Shown: positions 53,410 through 63,016, counted from the first letter of the stretch. The stretch is DNA of 64,000 nucleotides from Phenylobacterium sp. (GCF_030681155.1 NZ_JAUXXE010000043.1:1-64000), one strand, 5' to 3'. Notes: generated from the letters alone by a model not told the origin. Made by a program: numbers and translations.

Positions 53410-54143
53410 GCAAGACCCCGACCATGCGGATCGACCGTCTGCTGTCCAATCTGGGCTATGGCAGCCGTAAGGAAATGCACGGTCTGGTCAACGCCGGAGA
53501 GGTCACCCTCGACGGGGCCGAGCTCACCGACGCCAATGCACGGATCGCCATCGGCGCAGACCTCCCCTCGCGTATGCTGATCATGGGCAATCCGGTCGAT
53601 CCGCCGCCGCCCGTCGTCATCATGCTGCACAAGCCGGTGGGCGTGGTCTGCTCGCACAAGGAAGCCGGTCGCCGGATCTACGACCTGCTGCCGCCGCGTT
53701 GGCGCGTTCGCGACCCGGCGCTCTCAAGCGTGGGCCGGCTCGACAAGGACACTTCGGGCCTGTTGCTGATCACCGATGACGGCGATTTCCTGCATCGGGT
53801 GATCTCGCCCAAGCGCCATGTGCCCAAGAGCTACATCGCCACGCTCGACCGGCCCCTGACCGGTGAGGAAGGCGCAGTGTTCGCCGCCGGGACCCTGATG
53901 CTGGAGGGCGAGGAAAAGCCCTTGCTGCCGGCGATCCTCGAACCATTGTCCGACAACACGGCGCGCCTGATCATCGAGGAAGGCCGATATCACCAAGTGC
54001 GCCGCATGTTCGCGGCGGTCGGCAACCACGTGGTCGAACTGCATCGTGACCGGATCGGCGGCCTGACCTTGCCGCAAGATCTTGAACCCGGCGCCTTCCG
54101 CGTTCTACCCGCCGCGACCGCTGAACAGGTCTTCGGCGCCTAG
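53406..54143 (+). CDS. rsuA: 16S rRNA pseudouridine synthase RsuA
   Basis: 245 residues. An S4 domain (MRIDRLLSNLGYGSRKEMHGLV) leads into the RsuA core: MLHKPVGVVCSHKE, the catalytic Asp in SSVGRLDKDTSGLLLIT, RHVPKSYIATL and EEGRYHQVRRMFAAVGNHV. It makes pseudouridine 516 of 16S rRNA. It is translationally coupled to rsmC, so both modify the small subunit. Confidence 0.93.
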   Translation: MSKTPTMRIDRLLSNLGYGSRKEMHGLVNAGEVTLDGAELTDANARIAIGADLPSRMLIMGNPVDPPPPVVIMLHKPVGVVCSHKEAGRRIYDLLPPRWRVRDPALSSVGRLDKDTSGLLLITDDGDFLHRVISPKRHVPKSYIATLDRPLTGEEGAVFAAGTLMLEGEEKPLLPAILEPLSDNTARLIIEEGRYHQVRRMFAAVGNHVVELHRDRIGGLTLPQDLEPGAFRVLPAATAEQVFGA

Positions 54144-54147
54144 CGGT

Positions 54148-54759
54148 TCACCACATGGTCTTGGCGGCGCGCTCGGGCCATTCTTCGTCATAGGCCCTGC
54201 CGCCGACCCGGGCCTGGCTCATGGCGGCCAGGATGTCTCCTGGGGTCGGGAGGCTTGCCGGATCGACGTGCCGCTCCGGATTCCAAAGCTCCGAGCGGAC
54301 GATCGCTCGCGCGCACTGGAAGTAGACGCGCTGAATGGCGATCACGATCACCGACCGCGGGGCCTGTCCCTTCACAGCGAACCAAGCCAGTAGGTGCGGA
54401 TCGACCGAAAGATGAGCGGTCCCGTTGAGGCGAAGGGTGGTCCCGGAACCGGGGATAAGGAAAAGCAGTGCGACACGTTCGTCGCGGACGATATTGCGGA
54501 GAGAGTCACAGCGGTTGTTCCCGCGCCGGTCCGGCATCATCACCGTCCGGTCATCCACGATCCGCACAGCCTGACCGGCGTCACCGCGTGGAGAACAGTC
54601 CAGCCCCTCGGAGCCTGCTGTCGCCAGCGCCACGAACGGAGAGGCCTCCATCAAGGCGCGATATTGCGGGGTGAGCCAATCGGCTTCCTTGACGGTCGAG
54701 GTCTCGCCCGGCTGTCCGTAGAGGGCCTCTAGCTCGTCGATCGTGGTGATGATGGTCAT
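54148..54759 (-). CDS. PPOX-class FMN flavoprotein, MSMEG_1061 type
   Basis: 203 residues with a split-barrel FMN fold: FVALATAGSEGLDCSPRGDAGQAVRIVD, TVMMPDRRGNNRCDSLRNIVRDERVALLFLIPGSGTTLRLNG. The GNNRxDSLRNI and PGSGTTLRxNG segments characterise the pyridoxamine-phosphate-oxidase-like family of this type. It probably reduces an unknown small compound with NAD(P)H. It converges with rsuA, the stops lying 4 bases apart. Confidence 0.85.
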   Translation of the reverse strand: MTIITTIDELEALYGQPGETSTVKEADWLTPQYRALMEASPFVALATAGSEGLDCSPRGDAGQAVRIVDDRTVMMPDRRGNNRCDSLRNIVRDERVALLFLIPGSGTTLRLNGTAHLSVDPHLLAWFAVKGQAPRSVIVIAIQRVYFQCARAIVRSELWNPERHVDPASLPTPGDILAAMSQARVGGRAYDEEWPERAAKTMW

Positions 54760-54789
54760 GATGCATCCCGCACGTGCTTTGTGCAGGTT

Positions 54790-57300
54790 CTAGCTGAGTA
54801 CCGCCTCGGCCGCCACGGAGGCGTCTTTCGAGGCGATCGCCCGGACTATGGCGTCGATCAAGGCCTCGGCCCTGATCGGCTTTGAGAGGTGCAGGTCCGC
54901 CCCCGCCTCGTGGCTCGCCGCTATGTGCTCGTCCAACGCATTGGCCGTCAGCATGATCACTGGCGTGGCCGCCAAGCCGTTCCCGCGCTCGAACGTCCGC
55001 AGCTGCGCCGTCGCCGATAGGCCGTCGAGCTCCGGCATCTGCATATCCATCAGCACAACGTCGAACCGCTCAGACCTCAGCGCATCGAGCGCGAGAACCC
55101 CGTTCTCGACGATCACCGGCTCGATCCCAATCGACTGCAGGATGAGCTGGACGACCTTCTGATTGGTCGGGTGATCCTCGGCCACGAGCACGCGCCGGCC
55201 GCCGATCTCGACACGCTCGGAAACTTGCTTCGGCGACTCGTCCGGAACATCCTGGGCGCGCTCAAGCGGAATGACGAAGCTGAAGATTGATCCACGTCCA
55301 GCTTCCGACTCCACATCGATCTGGCCGCCCATCATCTCCACCAGAGAGCGACTGATAGCCAAGCCAAGCCCGGTTCCGCCAAATCGCCGGCGGATTGAGT
55401 CGTCGGCTTGCTCGAAGCGCTGGAACAGGCGCTGTTTAACCTCATGATCGAATCCGATGCCGGTGTCGGTGACCTTGAATCTGATGGCTCCGCCCTGCCC
55501 GACTACATCGAGCTTCACCGACCCGACGTCGGTGAACTTCACGGCGTTGGACAACAGATTCGAGAGGACCTGGCTCAAACGCACCTGATCGCCCAGGAAG
55601 CGAGCCGCCGCAGTCGCATCCACACTCCAAGCGAGTTCCAAACCCTTGGCCTGGGCCGCCGCCCTATGCAGTTCGGCGATGCCGTGGACGACGCTCAACA
55701 TCGCGAAAGGCTCGCTCGACAATCCGATCTGACCGGCCTCGATCTTTGAGAAATCAAGAATATCGGTCAGCACCTGCTCCAGCAGTCGCCCTGACGAGAC
55801 GATCAATTCGGCGAGCTCACGACTTTGCGGCGTGGTCTGGCGCTCCGACAGGGTTTCGGAGATCGCGATGACGCCGTTCAACGGCGTTCGCAATTCGTGG
55901 CTCATGTTCGCCAGGAACCGCGACTTCTCAGTATTCGCCCGTTCCAGCTCAGCGGTTCGCTCGTGCACGCGATCTTCAAGCGAAGCCAGGACCTGCTGGA
56001 CCTTCTCCCGCTCGCCGGCCAGCGCCTTGGCCAGCACGCCGATCTCGTCGTTCCGCGCCTCGATATCGGCGACGTCTGGGCGTTCGCGCTCTCCGAAGGC
56101 CTCCGGCTCGCACGATGCGGCCAGCCGCCTTAGCGGATGGACAATGGTCTTCCGCGCGATCGCCACAACAAGGACCACTTGGGCCATCGCGGCCAGGGAG
56201 CCGAGCAGCAGGACCCAGGACGCCGATTTCGCCGCCGACCAGGTGACCGCCGACTTGGGATAGGTGAGCAGCAGATACCAATCTGGCCCGGACAGCTTGC
56301 CGAAGGCCACGATGTCCCGCCCCGAGGGACTGACCACGACTCCGTGCGATCGGCCATCGGCCTTGATCGCCTGAACCAGGGCCTTCAAGCCCAGCTTCCG
56401 CTCATAGTTGCGAATGGTCGCCTCGGAGGCGGTGCCGGGCGTCTCGAAGCCCGGATAGGCGATGAGTTCGCCCTTCCCCGTGACCACAAGGTTGGACGCG
56501 CCTGGCAGCGTATGGCGAATGGCGTTGAGGAAAAATCCGGTCAACTCGATGGAGGAGCCGAAGGCCCCCACATATTCGTCGTTGATGTAGACCGGGGTCA
56601 TGCAGGCGGTCGCCAGACGCTCCCCGTGATTGTCCTGGATCAGACGCTGCAGGTTCGTGCAGCGCGTCGCCCGCTCGGGATTGTTCCGAGGCGTGGTCAG
56701 GGTCGACATTTCCTCCTTGCCGATGTCGAGATCGGCAGGCGCTTCCTCGCGATAGAACATCAGCCTATCGGGCCGGTCCGGTCCGAACATGACCAGCCGC
56801 GTCGCCGGCGTGAAGAAATAGAAGTTGTCGTACTCGCCATGGGCCGCCTGGCCGAAGTCGGAGACGATTTCGAAGGCGCTGACCATCGCCGCCCTCTCCA
56901 TCCTCTGCATCTCGCTGGGCCGCGATAGGAAGGCTCCGATGCCATAGACCACCTTGCCCGTCGTGGTCTGATGGCCGTCGAAATCCTCGGGACGGCTGCG
57001 CCGCGTCCCATCGGCCCGAAGCGGGTAGAAAGTGTTCAGCAGCCGATCGACCTCCACTGGGGAGAGCTGGTTGACCCGCCGCGCCATCTCGTCAGCCGCC
57101 GAGCGGTGCAGGTTCTCCAGGTTGGAGAAGCGCCGGTCCACATTGAGGCTACGCTCCTGCACGTAGTCCCCCAGGAAGGTGATCTGCCGGGTCGACAACT
57201 CGCGTTGGAAAACCAGGAACACGCCCAATGTCGCCAGGACGGTGATGACGAGCGACATCACCCCCAAGCTGACCTGAAACCTGCGCGATAGAGATTGCAT
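54790..57300 (-). CDS. Membrane-bound hybrid histidine kinase
   Basis: 836 residues from the ATG at 57300; a long upstream extension overlaps the divergent gene and is rejected. Membrane helix 1 is at 11-31 and helix 2 at about 359-384, enclosing a dCACHE-like periplasmic sensor (33-355). A HAMP-like linker and coiled coil lead to HisKA with His468 in ANMSHELRTPLNG, HATPase (LSNLLSNAVKFTD, DTGIGF, GGTGLGLAIS), and a receiver (LVAEDHPTNQ) with Asp752 in VVLMDMQMPELDG. It senses an unknown extracellular signal. No dedicated regulator is near. Confidence 0.94.
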   Translation of the reverse strand: MQSLSRRFQVSLGVMSLVITVLATLGVFLVFQRELSTRQITFLGDYVQERSLNVDRRFSNLENLHRSAADEMARRVNQLSPVEVDRLLNTFYPLRADGTRRSRPEDFDGHQTTTGKVVYGIGAFLSRPSEMQRMERAAMVSAFEIVSDFGQAAHGEYDNFYFFTPATRLVMFGPDRPDRLMFYREEAPADLDIGKEEMSTLTTPRNNPERATRCTNLQRLIQDNHGERLATACMTPVYINDEYVGAFGSSIELTGFFLNAIRHTLPGASNLVVTGKGELIAYPGFETPGTASEATIRNYERKLGLKALVQAIKADGRSHGVVVSPSGRDIVAFGKLSGPDWYLLLTYPKSAVTWSAAKSASWVLLLGSLAAMAQVVLVVAIARKTIVHPLRRLAASCEPEAFGERERPDVADIEARNDEIGVLAKALAGEREKVQQVLASLEDRVHERTAELERANTEKSRFLANMSHELRTPLNGVIAISETLSERQTTPQSRELAELIVSSGRLLEQVLTDILDFSKIEAGQIGLSSEPFAMLSVVHGIAELHRAAAQAKGLELAWSVDATAAARFLGDQVRLSQVLSNLLSNAVKFTDVGSVKLDVVGQGGAIRFKVTDTGIGFDHEVKQRLFQRFEQADDSIRRRFGGTGLGLAISRSLVEMMGGQIDVESEAGRGSIFSFVIPLERAQDVPDESPKQVSERVEIGGRRVLVAEDHPTNQKVVQLILQSIGIEPVIVENGVLALDALRSERFDVVLMDMQMPELDGLSATAQLRTFERGNGLAATPVIMLTANALDEHIAASHEAGADLHLSKPIRAEALIDAIVRAIASKDASVAAEAVLS

Positions 57301-57477
57301 GCCGCCCCCAGCCCAATCTGAGCGCCAGGTTACAGCCGAGTTGTTGCGCGCAGGTTTACGCGTGTTTCCAAGCGGTTGCGGCACGGTGACCCACCCTGCG
57401 GGGCTCGATAGCTCGGCATGTGATTGCCGCACGCTCGACGCACGCCATACTGCCGGCCAATGAAGGCGGAGAGCGTG

Positions 57478-58896
57478 ATGACTGCGACGACCGGAGCGTT
57501 CGCACAATTGATGCGGATCGCTGGCAAGACGCCCGCGGCTCGGATCAACATCCTGGACGAAGCTCCTGGCATGCAGACCCGTTTCCACGCCGAAGCCGCT
57601 GCCGCCGCGGCCTTGGCGGCGACCGGCGCGATGGCGTCCGATCTCTGGGTTCAGCGTGGCGGCCGAGCCCAGGACGTCACGGTGTCCACCCGCGAGGCCG
57701 GGGCGGCCCTGGTCAGCTTCGCGTTCCAGAAATTCGCTGATGCGTCGCGCGCGCCGCCCGCACGCCCTGAGGACGCCGGCGGCGGCGGCCGCGGCACGCC
57801 GGCCATGGGCTTCTTCTCCACCAAGGACGGCCGCTCGGTGTTCCTGCATCCGAGCTTTCCAGCCAGCGCCGCCAAACTTCACGAATTGCTGGGATCGCCC
57901 GTCGACACCGCTGCAGTTGCGGCCACGGTCAGCACTTGGAACGCGCTCGACCTCGAGAACGCCATCGCCGAAGCTGGGGTTTGCGGGGCGATGGTCCGCA
58001 CTCCGGAAGAGTGGGACGGCTCCCAACAGGGCCGGGTCCTGGCCACGCGCCCGGTCGTCGAGGTCGTAAAGATCGCAGAGGGGCCGCCCATGCCCCTCCC
58101 CGCCGGCGGCGACCAGCCGCTGTCAGGTGTTCGGGCCTTGGACCTGACCCGCGTCCTGGCCGGCCCGACCTGCGCCCGCACCCTGGCGCAGTACGGCGCA
58201 GACGTTCTCTACGTGGCCTCGCCAAAGTTGCCGGCGACCGAGTTCTTCGTCAGCGACGTCAACCACGGGAAGCTCTCGACGTGGCTCGACCTGACCGACC
58301 CCGCCGGGTTGGAGAAGCTCAAGACCCTGATCGCCGACTGCGACGTCTTCAGTCAAAGCTATCGACAGGGCTCGCTGGAGCGGATGGGCCTTGGCCCCCT
58401 CGACCTCGCCCGGCTGCGGCCTGGGATCATCTACACCTCCATCAACGCCTATGGACATGAGGGGTCGTGGAGCCAGCGCCCCGGCTGGGAGCAACTGGCC
58501 CAGACCGTCACTGGGATGGCTCACATCCACGGCGGCGAGGCAGGCCCCAAGCTTCAGCCTGGCGCGGTAACCGACTATACGACCGGCTTCCTCGCGGCCT
58601 TCGGGACCATGGTGGCGCTGGATCGCCGCGCCCGGTTCGGCGGGAGCTATATGGTCCGAGTCTCCCTCGCTCAGACCGCCATGTGGCTCCGAAGCTTGGG
58701 CGTCCAGCCTGCGGAAGCCTTGGACAAAGTCCGGCCTCTGACGCCTGAAGAGATCGACGGTTGGCGGACCGACTCCGACTCAGGGTTCGGCCCCGTTCGA
58801 CACCTGCGACCGCCCGTCCTTCTTTCGCAGACCCCCACGCGTTGGTCGCGGCCAACCATGCCGCTAGGCAGTCATCCGCCAGCGTGGCCCGTCTAG
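57478..58896 (+). CDS. Two-half CaiB-like CoA-transferase protein without an obvious catalytic Asp
   Basis: 472 residues from the ATG at 57478, with GGAG about 9 bases ahead. The canonical family III start (GVRALDLTRVLAGPTCARTL, QYGADVLYV) appears only at about residue 205, preceded by a half that itself looks like the C-terminal part of a CaiB protein. At the position of the catalytic Asp the two halves read VTVSTREAGAAL and VRVSLAQTAMWL, with Glu and Gln instead. CoA binding may persist but transferase chemistry is doubtful. It is divergent from the hybrid kinase gene. Confidence 0.75.
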   Translation: MTATTGAFAQLMRIAGKTPAARINILDEAPGMQTRFHAEAAAAAALAATGAMASDLWVQRGGRAQDVTVSTREAGAALVSFAFQKFADASRAPPARPEDAGGGGRGTPAMGFFSTKDGRSVFLHPSFPASAAKLHELLGSPVDTAAVAATVSTWNALDLENAIAEAGVCGAMVRTPEEWDGSQQGRVLATRPVVEVVKIAEGPPMPLPAGGDQPLSGVRALDLTRVLAGPTCARTLAQYGADVLYVASPKLPATEFFVSDVNHGKLSTWLDLTDPAGLEKLKTLIADCDVFSQSYRQGSLERMGLGPLDLARLRPGIIYTSINAYGHEGSWSQRPGWEQLAQTVTGMAHIHGGEAGPKLQPGAVTDYTTGFLAAFGTMVALDRRARFGGSYMVRVSLAQTAMWLRSLGVQPAEALDKVRPLTPEEIDGWRTDSDSGFGPVRHLRPPVLLSQTPTRWSRPTMPLGSHPPAWPV

Positions 58897-60329
58897 GGCG
58901 CGTCGTCCAGCACCTGGGAAAGCGGCGGCGCCACCTCCTCGAGTGGTTTGCGCTCGGCGGCGACGCCCAGGAACAGCTCCACGACGGCCGCTACGATCAT
59001 CAGGCCGCCGCCGAGCAAATAGCCCCACAGGATCTGGCTCCGCTCGCCGGTGTCGATCAGCGCGCCGAACAACGCTGGTCCGCCGACCCCGCCCAGCAAA
59101 GTTCCGAAGGCATAGAAGAGCGAGATCGTCACCGCCCGGATCTCCAGGGGGAAGCTCTCCCCGACCGTGAGATAGGCCGCGCTGGCGCCGGCCGAGGCGA
59201 AGAAGAAGATCACCGTCCAGGCCGCGGTCTGCGTTGTCGCGGTCAACATGCCCTCTGAGAACATCCACCCCGTCAGGCAGAGCAGCACGCCGGCCAACCC
59301 GTAGGTCAGGGCGATCATCGGTTTACGACCCACCGAGTCGAAGAAGTGTCCGAGCAGCAGCGGTCCCAGGAAGTTCCCCGCCGCGAACGGCAGGATGAAC
59401 CAACCGATCGCCGAACCCGGCACGTCGTAGAACTTGGTCAGGATCAGGGCGTAGGTGAAGAAGATAGCGTTGTAGCAGAACGCCTGGGTCGCCATCAGGA
59501 CGAGCCCGAGGGTCGTGCGCTTGGGGTGCTGGACGACCAATGATTTGGCGATATCGAACCAAGATGTCCGCATCGGCCTTAAGCGCAATGTCGGCAGTTC
59601 GCTCGCTGGCGACAGCGGCTTGCCGGTGGACCGCTCCACGCTCGCCTCGATAGCCTCCATGATCGCCAGGGCCTCTTCGGGCTTTCCATGGGTCATCAGC
59701 CAGCGCGGGCTCTCGGGGATGTAGCGGCGGATGAAGATCACGATCAGGGCCAGTAGGCCGCCGATGATGAAGGCCAGGCGCCAGCCCCAGGCCTGATCGA
59801 CCACGTCGGGGTTCAGCACAACCAGGGAGCCGGCCGCTCCGAGCGCGGCCCCCACCCAGAAGCTGCCGTTGATGGCCAGGTCGGTATATCCGCGCCGCCG
59901 GGCGGGGATCAGCTCCTGGATCGCCGAGTTCACGGCCCCGTACTCGCCGCCGATCCCCGCCCCGGTCAGGAACCGGGACAGCATGAACGACCAGAAGTCC
60001 CAGGCGAAACCGGTCGCGATGGTTGCCAGCAGATAGACGCCGACGGTGATGGTGAAGAGCCGGCGACGACCGAAGGTGTCAGTCAACCGCCCGAACACCA
60101 GCGCGCCCAGCACCGCGCCCAGGATGTAGGCGCTGCCGGTCAGGCCGATCTGAGTGGTGGTGAGGCCCAGTCCCTGCGAGATCGCGGGCGACAGTGACCC
60201 GACTAGGGTCACTTCAAGCCCGTCGAGTATCCAGGTGATCCCTAGCGCAGCCACGACCAGCCAGTGAAAGCGGCTCCACGGCAAACGGTCCAGCCGCGCG
60301 GGAATGTTAGTTGTGAAAGCCTGGCTCAC
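58893..60329 (-). CDS. MFS transporter, sugar/acid porter type
   Basis: 478 residues starting with the GTG at 60329, which has AAGGGGGG 7 bases ahead. Twelve helices are expected; LVGSLSPAISQGLGL, ALVFGRLTDTFGRRRLF (motif A), RFLTGAGIGGEYGAVNSAIQE and RRYIPESPRWLMTHGKPEEA are typical of the sugar porter and aromatic acid/H+ symporter families. The substrate is not clear. The stop overlaps the CoA-transferase-like gene on the other strand by 4 bases. Confidence 0.9.
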   Translation of the reverse strand: MSQAFTTNIPARLDRLPWSRFHWLVVAALGITWILDGLEVTLVGSLSPAISQGLGLTTTQIGLTGSAYILGAVLGALVFGRLTDTFGRRRLFTITVGVYLLATIATGFAWDFWSFMLSRFLTGAGIGGEYGAVNSAIQELIPARRRGYTDLAINGSFWVGAALGAAGSLVVLNPDVVDQAWGWRLAFIIGGLLALIVIFIRRYIPESPRWLMTHGKPEEALAIMEAIEASVERSTGKPLSPASELPTLRLRPMRTSWFDIAKSLVVQHPKRTTLGLVLMATQAFCYNAIFFTYALILTKFYDVPGSAIGWFILPFAAGNFLGPLLLGHFFDSVGRKPMIALTYGLAGVLLCLTGWMFSEGMLTATTQTAAWTVIFFFASAGASAAYLTVGESFPLEIRAVTISLFYAFGTLLGGVGGPALFGALIDTGERSQILWGYLLGGGLMIVAAVVELFLGVAAERKPLEEVAPPLSQVLDDAP

Positions 60330-60412
60330 GCACGCCCCCCTTACTCGATGCAATGGGATGAAACGCGAAGGCCGAGCTTGGGTTCAAGGCTTTGAGCCTG
60401 TATGGCCCCGGC

Positions 60413-60646
60413 ATGCCATCTTCAGAGATCACCGTGGATGCTCGGGGACATCGCTGTCCTGTTCCGACACTGCGCCTTCGCCGTGCGCTGGAAGACGCTC
60501 CGGCTGGGGCCGAGGTGCGGCTCTACGCCGACGACCCGCTCGCCCGGATCGACGTCCCGCACTTTGCGGCCAACGCCGGTTTCACGGTCCTGGAAGTCGC
60601 CGAAGACGGCGGCGTTCTCAGTTTTCTGATCGCGAAACCAGCCTAG
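60413..60646 (+). CDS. tusA: TusA-family sulfur carrier
   Basis: 77 residues from the ATG at 60413 (60392 TTG is also possible). The TusA motif CPVPTLRLRRAL holds the conserved Cys and the CPxP, and LYADDPLARIDVPHFAANAGFTV completes the small alpha/beta fold. TusA carries persulfide to thiolation of tRNA or other acceptors. Its 3' end overlaps the opposite-strand BrkB gene by 29 bases. Confidence 0.88.
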   Translation: MPSSEITVDARGHRCPVPTLRLRRALEDAPAGAEVRLYADDPLARIDVPHFAANAGFTVLEVAEDGGVLSFLIAKPA

Positions 60647-61568
60647 GCTTCTCTCGCCCGTCGGTTAGCAGCGGCAGGGAGCGCCGCTGGTTAAGCACGA
60701 TCTCGATCTCCGTGGCGAACGCGCCCCCAAAAAACACAGCGTTCACGCTCCAAGACAGCCAGATCAGGAAGACGACGACCGCGGCCACCGAGCCGTAGGT
60801 CGCGCCGAGGTGGGCGATCTGTTCCACATAGAAGGCGCTGGCCCACGATACGAACAGGCAGAGGATCGCCGCTGAGGCGCCGCCGAGGATCGAGGCTCGC
60901 CAATCGACGGGCCGACTGGACATCGCGAACCGGTAGATCAGGCTCATCGCGAAGGTCAGGCCGATGCTCGCCCAGGTCCACTCGCTGTAGAGCCAGGGCA
61001 CCCCAGCCAGGGGCTTGAGGTCAAACGCGGCGGCCACGAACCGGAAATAGAAGAAGACCACGGAGAAGAACGCCATCATCGCGAAGGCGGCGAACAACAC
61101 GCCGAGCGCCAACAGGTTGAAGCCCAGGAAACCCCTGGGCGCCTCGTCGTCGTGAATGAACGACAGCCCCGCCAGCAACGCCTTGAAGCCGCGATGGGCG
61201 GCATAGCCGCCGACCACGAGCGCCACGATGCTCTGGGTCGATACGGCCTGGAATGGAGCGTGAGCCAGCCGCTCAAGCTCGCCTTGGAACAGGCTCTGGG
61301 CCCCCGCCGGCATCAGCCTGGCAAGCATCTCGGCCTGATGGGCCGCGGTGCTGGGGTCAGCGAGCAAACTGTAAACGCCGATACTGATCGCCAGCGCCGG
61401 GAATACCGCCAGCATGACGAAGAACGACACTCCGCCCACATAGAGCATCACGTCCCGACCCCAGAGCCGGCTCAAGGCTCGCGCGGTGATGATCAGTGCC
61501 AGCCGCGCCCAGTGCGACGGGTCCCAATCGATCTCTCGCAAGTGATGGATTCTCTGGCGGATCGACAT
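60618..61568 (-). CDS. YihY/BrkB-family inner-membrane protein
   Basis: 316 residues from the ATG at 61568. The YihY/BrkB pattern is clear: six membrane helices, with MLYVGGVSFFVMLAVFPALAI, FKALLAGLSFIHDDE, FLGFNLLALGVLFAAFAMM, FAMSLIYRFA and AHLGATYGSVAAVVVFLIWLSWS. The family was once called virulence factor BrkB or RNase BN by error; no proven activity. The 3' end overlaps tusA. Confidence 0.88.
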   Translation of the reverse strand: MSIRQRIHHLREIDWDPSHWARLALIITARALSRLWGRDVMLYVGGVSFFVMLAVFPALAISIGVYSLLADPSTAAHQAEMLARLMPAGAQSLFQGELERLAHAPFQAVSTQSIVALVVGGYAAHRGFKALLAGLSFIHDDEAPRGFLGFNLLALGVLFAAFAMMAFFSVVFFYFRFVAAAFDLKPLAGVPWLYSEWTWASIGLTFAMSLIYRFAMSSRPVDWRASILGGASAAILCLFVSWASAFYVEQIAHLGATYGSVAAVVVFLIWLSWSVNAVFFGGAFATEIEIVLNQRRSLPLLTDGREKPRLVSRSEN

Positions 61569-61886
61569 GCGGCGGAAGGTGATCAAGGTCGCACGTACGC
61601 GCAAGCGATCATCGCGTGAGCCGCAGAGGTGAAACGACGCGCCGGTCCCTTGCGGGAAGCCGGCGCGTCGCCGATGGGCGTGTCGTTCCACCGGACGGGC
61701 CGCCGCGTCGAGGGACGGGAGATTGCGGCGGCCAATCTGGAGGCACTTTCGGCCCCAGTGGCTGAACCCTGGCTGAACGGCGTTCGCGGAACTCGTTCAT
61801 CTTCGTGACAAGCTGTCATCCAACCTTCACGGAACCGTCAAAGAAGGATGTTAGCCGCACAATCTACATTGGTGCGGAGCCATCCC
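61569..61886. other. Intergenic region ahead of pstS
   Basis: This 318-base divergent gap holds no gene. Its main content is the three-repeat Pho box at 61813-61841, and GGAG (61876-61879) as the pstS ribosome-binding site. The half nearest the BrkB gene shows nothing recognisable. Confidence 0.6.
61813..61841 (+). promoter_or_regulatory. Pho box with three PhoB repeats
   Basis: Three 7-base units at 11-base spacing: CTGTCAT (61813-61819), CCTTCAC (61824-61830) and CCGTCAA (61835-61841). The first two, CTGTCATCCAACCTTCAC, are close to the consensus CTGTCATAAAACTGTCAC. The site lies 46 bases before the pstS ATG, as expected for activation by PhoB under phosphate limitation. Confidence 0.8.
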
Positions 61887-62966
61887 ATGAAGACTTTCGC
61901 CTATCTCGCCGTCGTCGCCGTCGCCTTGAGCGCCTGCGGACAACAACCTTCCAAGGGCGGCGCCGAAAAGGCGGCTGGCCCAAGCGCTAGCGGCCGCGAC
62001 CAGGTGTGGGCCGCCGGTTCGTCCACCGTCTTCCCGTTCGCCACCCGCGTGGCCGAAAACGTCGCCAAGACCACAGGCGGCCGTCCGGCGAAGGTCGAAA
62101 GCCTTGGCACCGGCGGCGGCTTCAAGCTGTTCTGCGGCGGCAGCGGCGCCGGTTTCCCTGACGTCGCCAACGCCTCGCGCCCGATCAAGAAGTCCGAGTT
62201 CGAGCAGTGCGGCGCCAACGGCGTCACCGACATCGTCGAGATCAAGATCGGCTATGACGGTATCGTGATCGCCAACGCCAAGTCGGGCCCGACCTACAAC
62301 TTCAAGCTCGATCAGGTTTATCGCGGCGTCGCGGCAGAGCTCCCCTCGCCTACCGGCTTCGCCAAGAACACCTACAAGAACTGGAAGGATGTCGATGCGT
62401 CCCTCCCGGCCCAGGCGATCCTCGTCTATGGCCCGCCGCCGACCTCCGGCACTCGTGACGCCTTTGTCGAGCTTGGCCTCGAAAAGGGCGCTCGCATGAT
62501 CCCGACCCTCGACACCCTGCACGGCAAGGACGAAGAGGCCTTCAAGGCCCGCGCCCACACCATCCGCGGCGATGGCGCCTGGGTCGACGCCGGCGAGAAC
62601 GACAACGCCATCGTCCAGACGCTGACCAAGACCCCGAACGCGTTGGGCGTCTTCGGCTACTCGTTCCTCGAGAATAACATGGACACGGTGAAGGCCGCCA
62701 CGATCGACGGCGTCGCCCCGACCTTCGAAACCATCTCGAACGGCAGCTACCCGGTGTCGCGCTCGCTCTACATCTACGTGAAGAAGGCCAACATCGGCGT
62801 GACGCCTGGCCTGCGCGAGTTCGTGAACGCCTTCGTGTCGGACGCCGCCACTGGCAAGGGCGGCTATCTGCAGCAACGCGGTCTGATCCCGCTGGCGGCT
62901 GACGCTCACGCCGCTCAGAAGGAAGCTGCGACGGCCCTGACCTCGATGGCCGCGCCGGCGAAGTAA
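61887..62966 (+). CDS. pstS: Phosphate ABC transporter substrate-binding protein
   Basis: 359 residues from the ATG at 61887 (GGAG 9 bases ahead). A lipoprotein signal (MKTFAYLAVVAVALSAC) is followed by the PstS fold: WAAGSSTVFPFATRVAE, GTGGGFKLFCGG, PDVANASRPIKKSE, PPPTSGTRDAFVE, and ALGVFGYSFLENN. It captures phosphate in the periplasm for the Pst transporter. The pstCAB genes are not next to it; instead it is followed by a terminator and a convergent gene. Confidence 0.95.
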   Translation: MKTFAYLAVVAVALSACGQQPSKGGAEKAAGPSASGRDQVWAAGSSTVFPFATRVAENVAKTTGGRPAKVESLGTGGGFKLFCGGSGAGFPDVANASRPIKKSEFEQCGANGVTDIVEIKIGYDGIVIANAKSGPTYNFKLDQVYRGVAAELPSPTGFAKNTYKNWKDVDASLPAQAILVYGPPPTSGTRDAFVELGLEKGARMIPTLDTLHGKDEEAFKARAHTIRGDGAWVDAGENDNAIVQTLTKTPNALGVFGYSFLENNMDTVKAATIDGVAPTFETISNGSYPVSRSLYIYVKKANIGVTPGLREFVNAFVSDAATGKGGYLQQRGLIPLAADAHAAQKEAATALTSMAAPAK

Positions 62967-62978
62967 GACCTACGACAT

Positions 62979-63006
62979 CTCCGGATCGGCCCCGGCCGAT
63001 CCGGAG
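62979..63006. terminator. Shared hairpin terminator between pstS and the CoA transferase
   Basis: CTCCGGATCGGCC (62979-62991) and GGCCGATCCGGAG (62994-63006) form a perfect 13-bp inverted repeat around CC. No T run follows on either strand, but its place between two convergent stops (62966 and 63017) makes it a likely bidirectional terminator. Confidence 0.65.
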
Positions 63007-63016
63007 CATGACGCAA

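Noticed and set aside
57301..58026. Extension of the hybrid kinase frame upstream to 58026
   Set aside because: It is antisense to the CoA-transferase-like gene and shows no domain; the membrane helix directly after the ATG at 57300 marks the real start.
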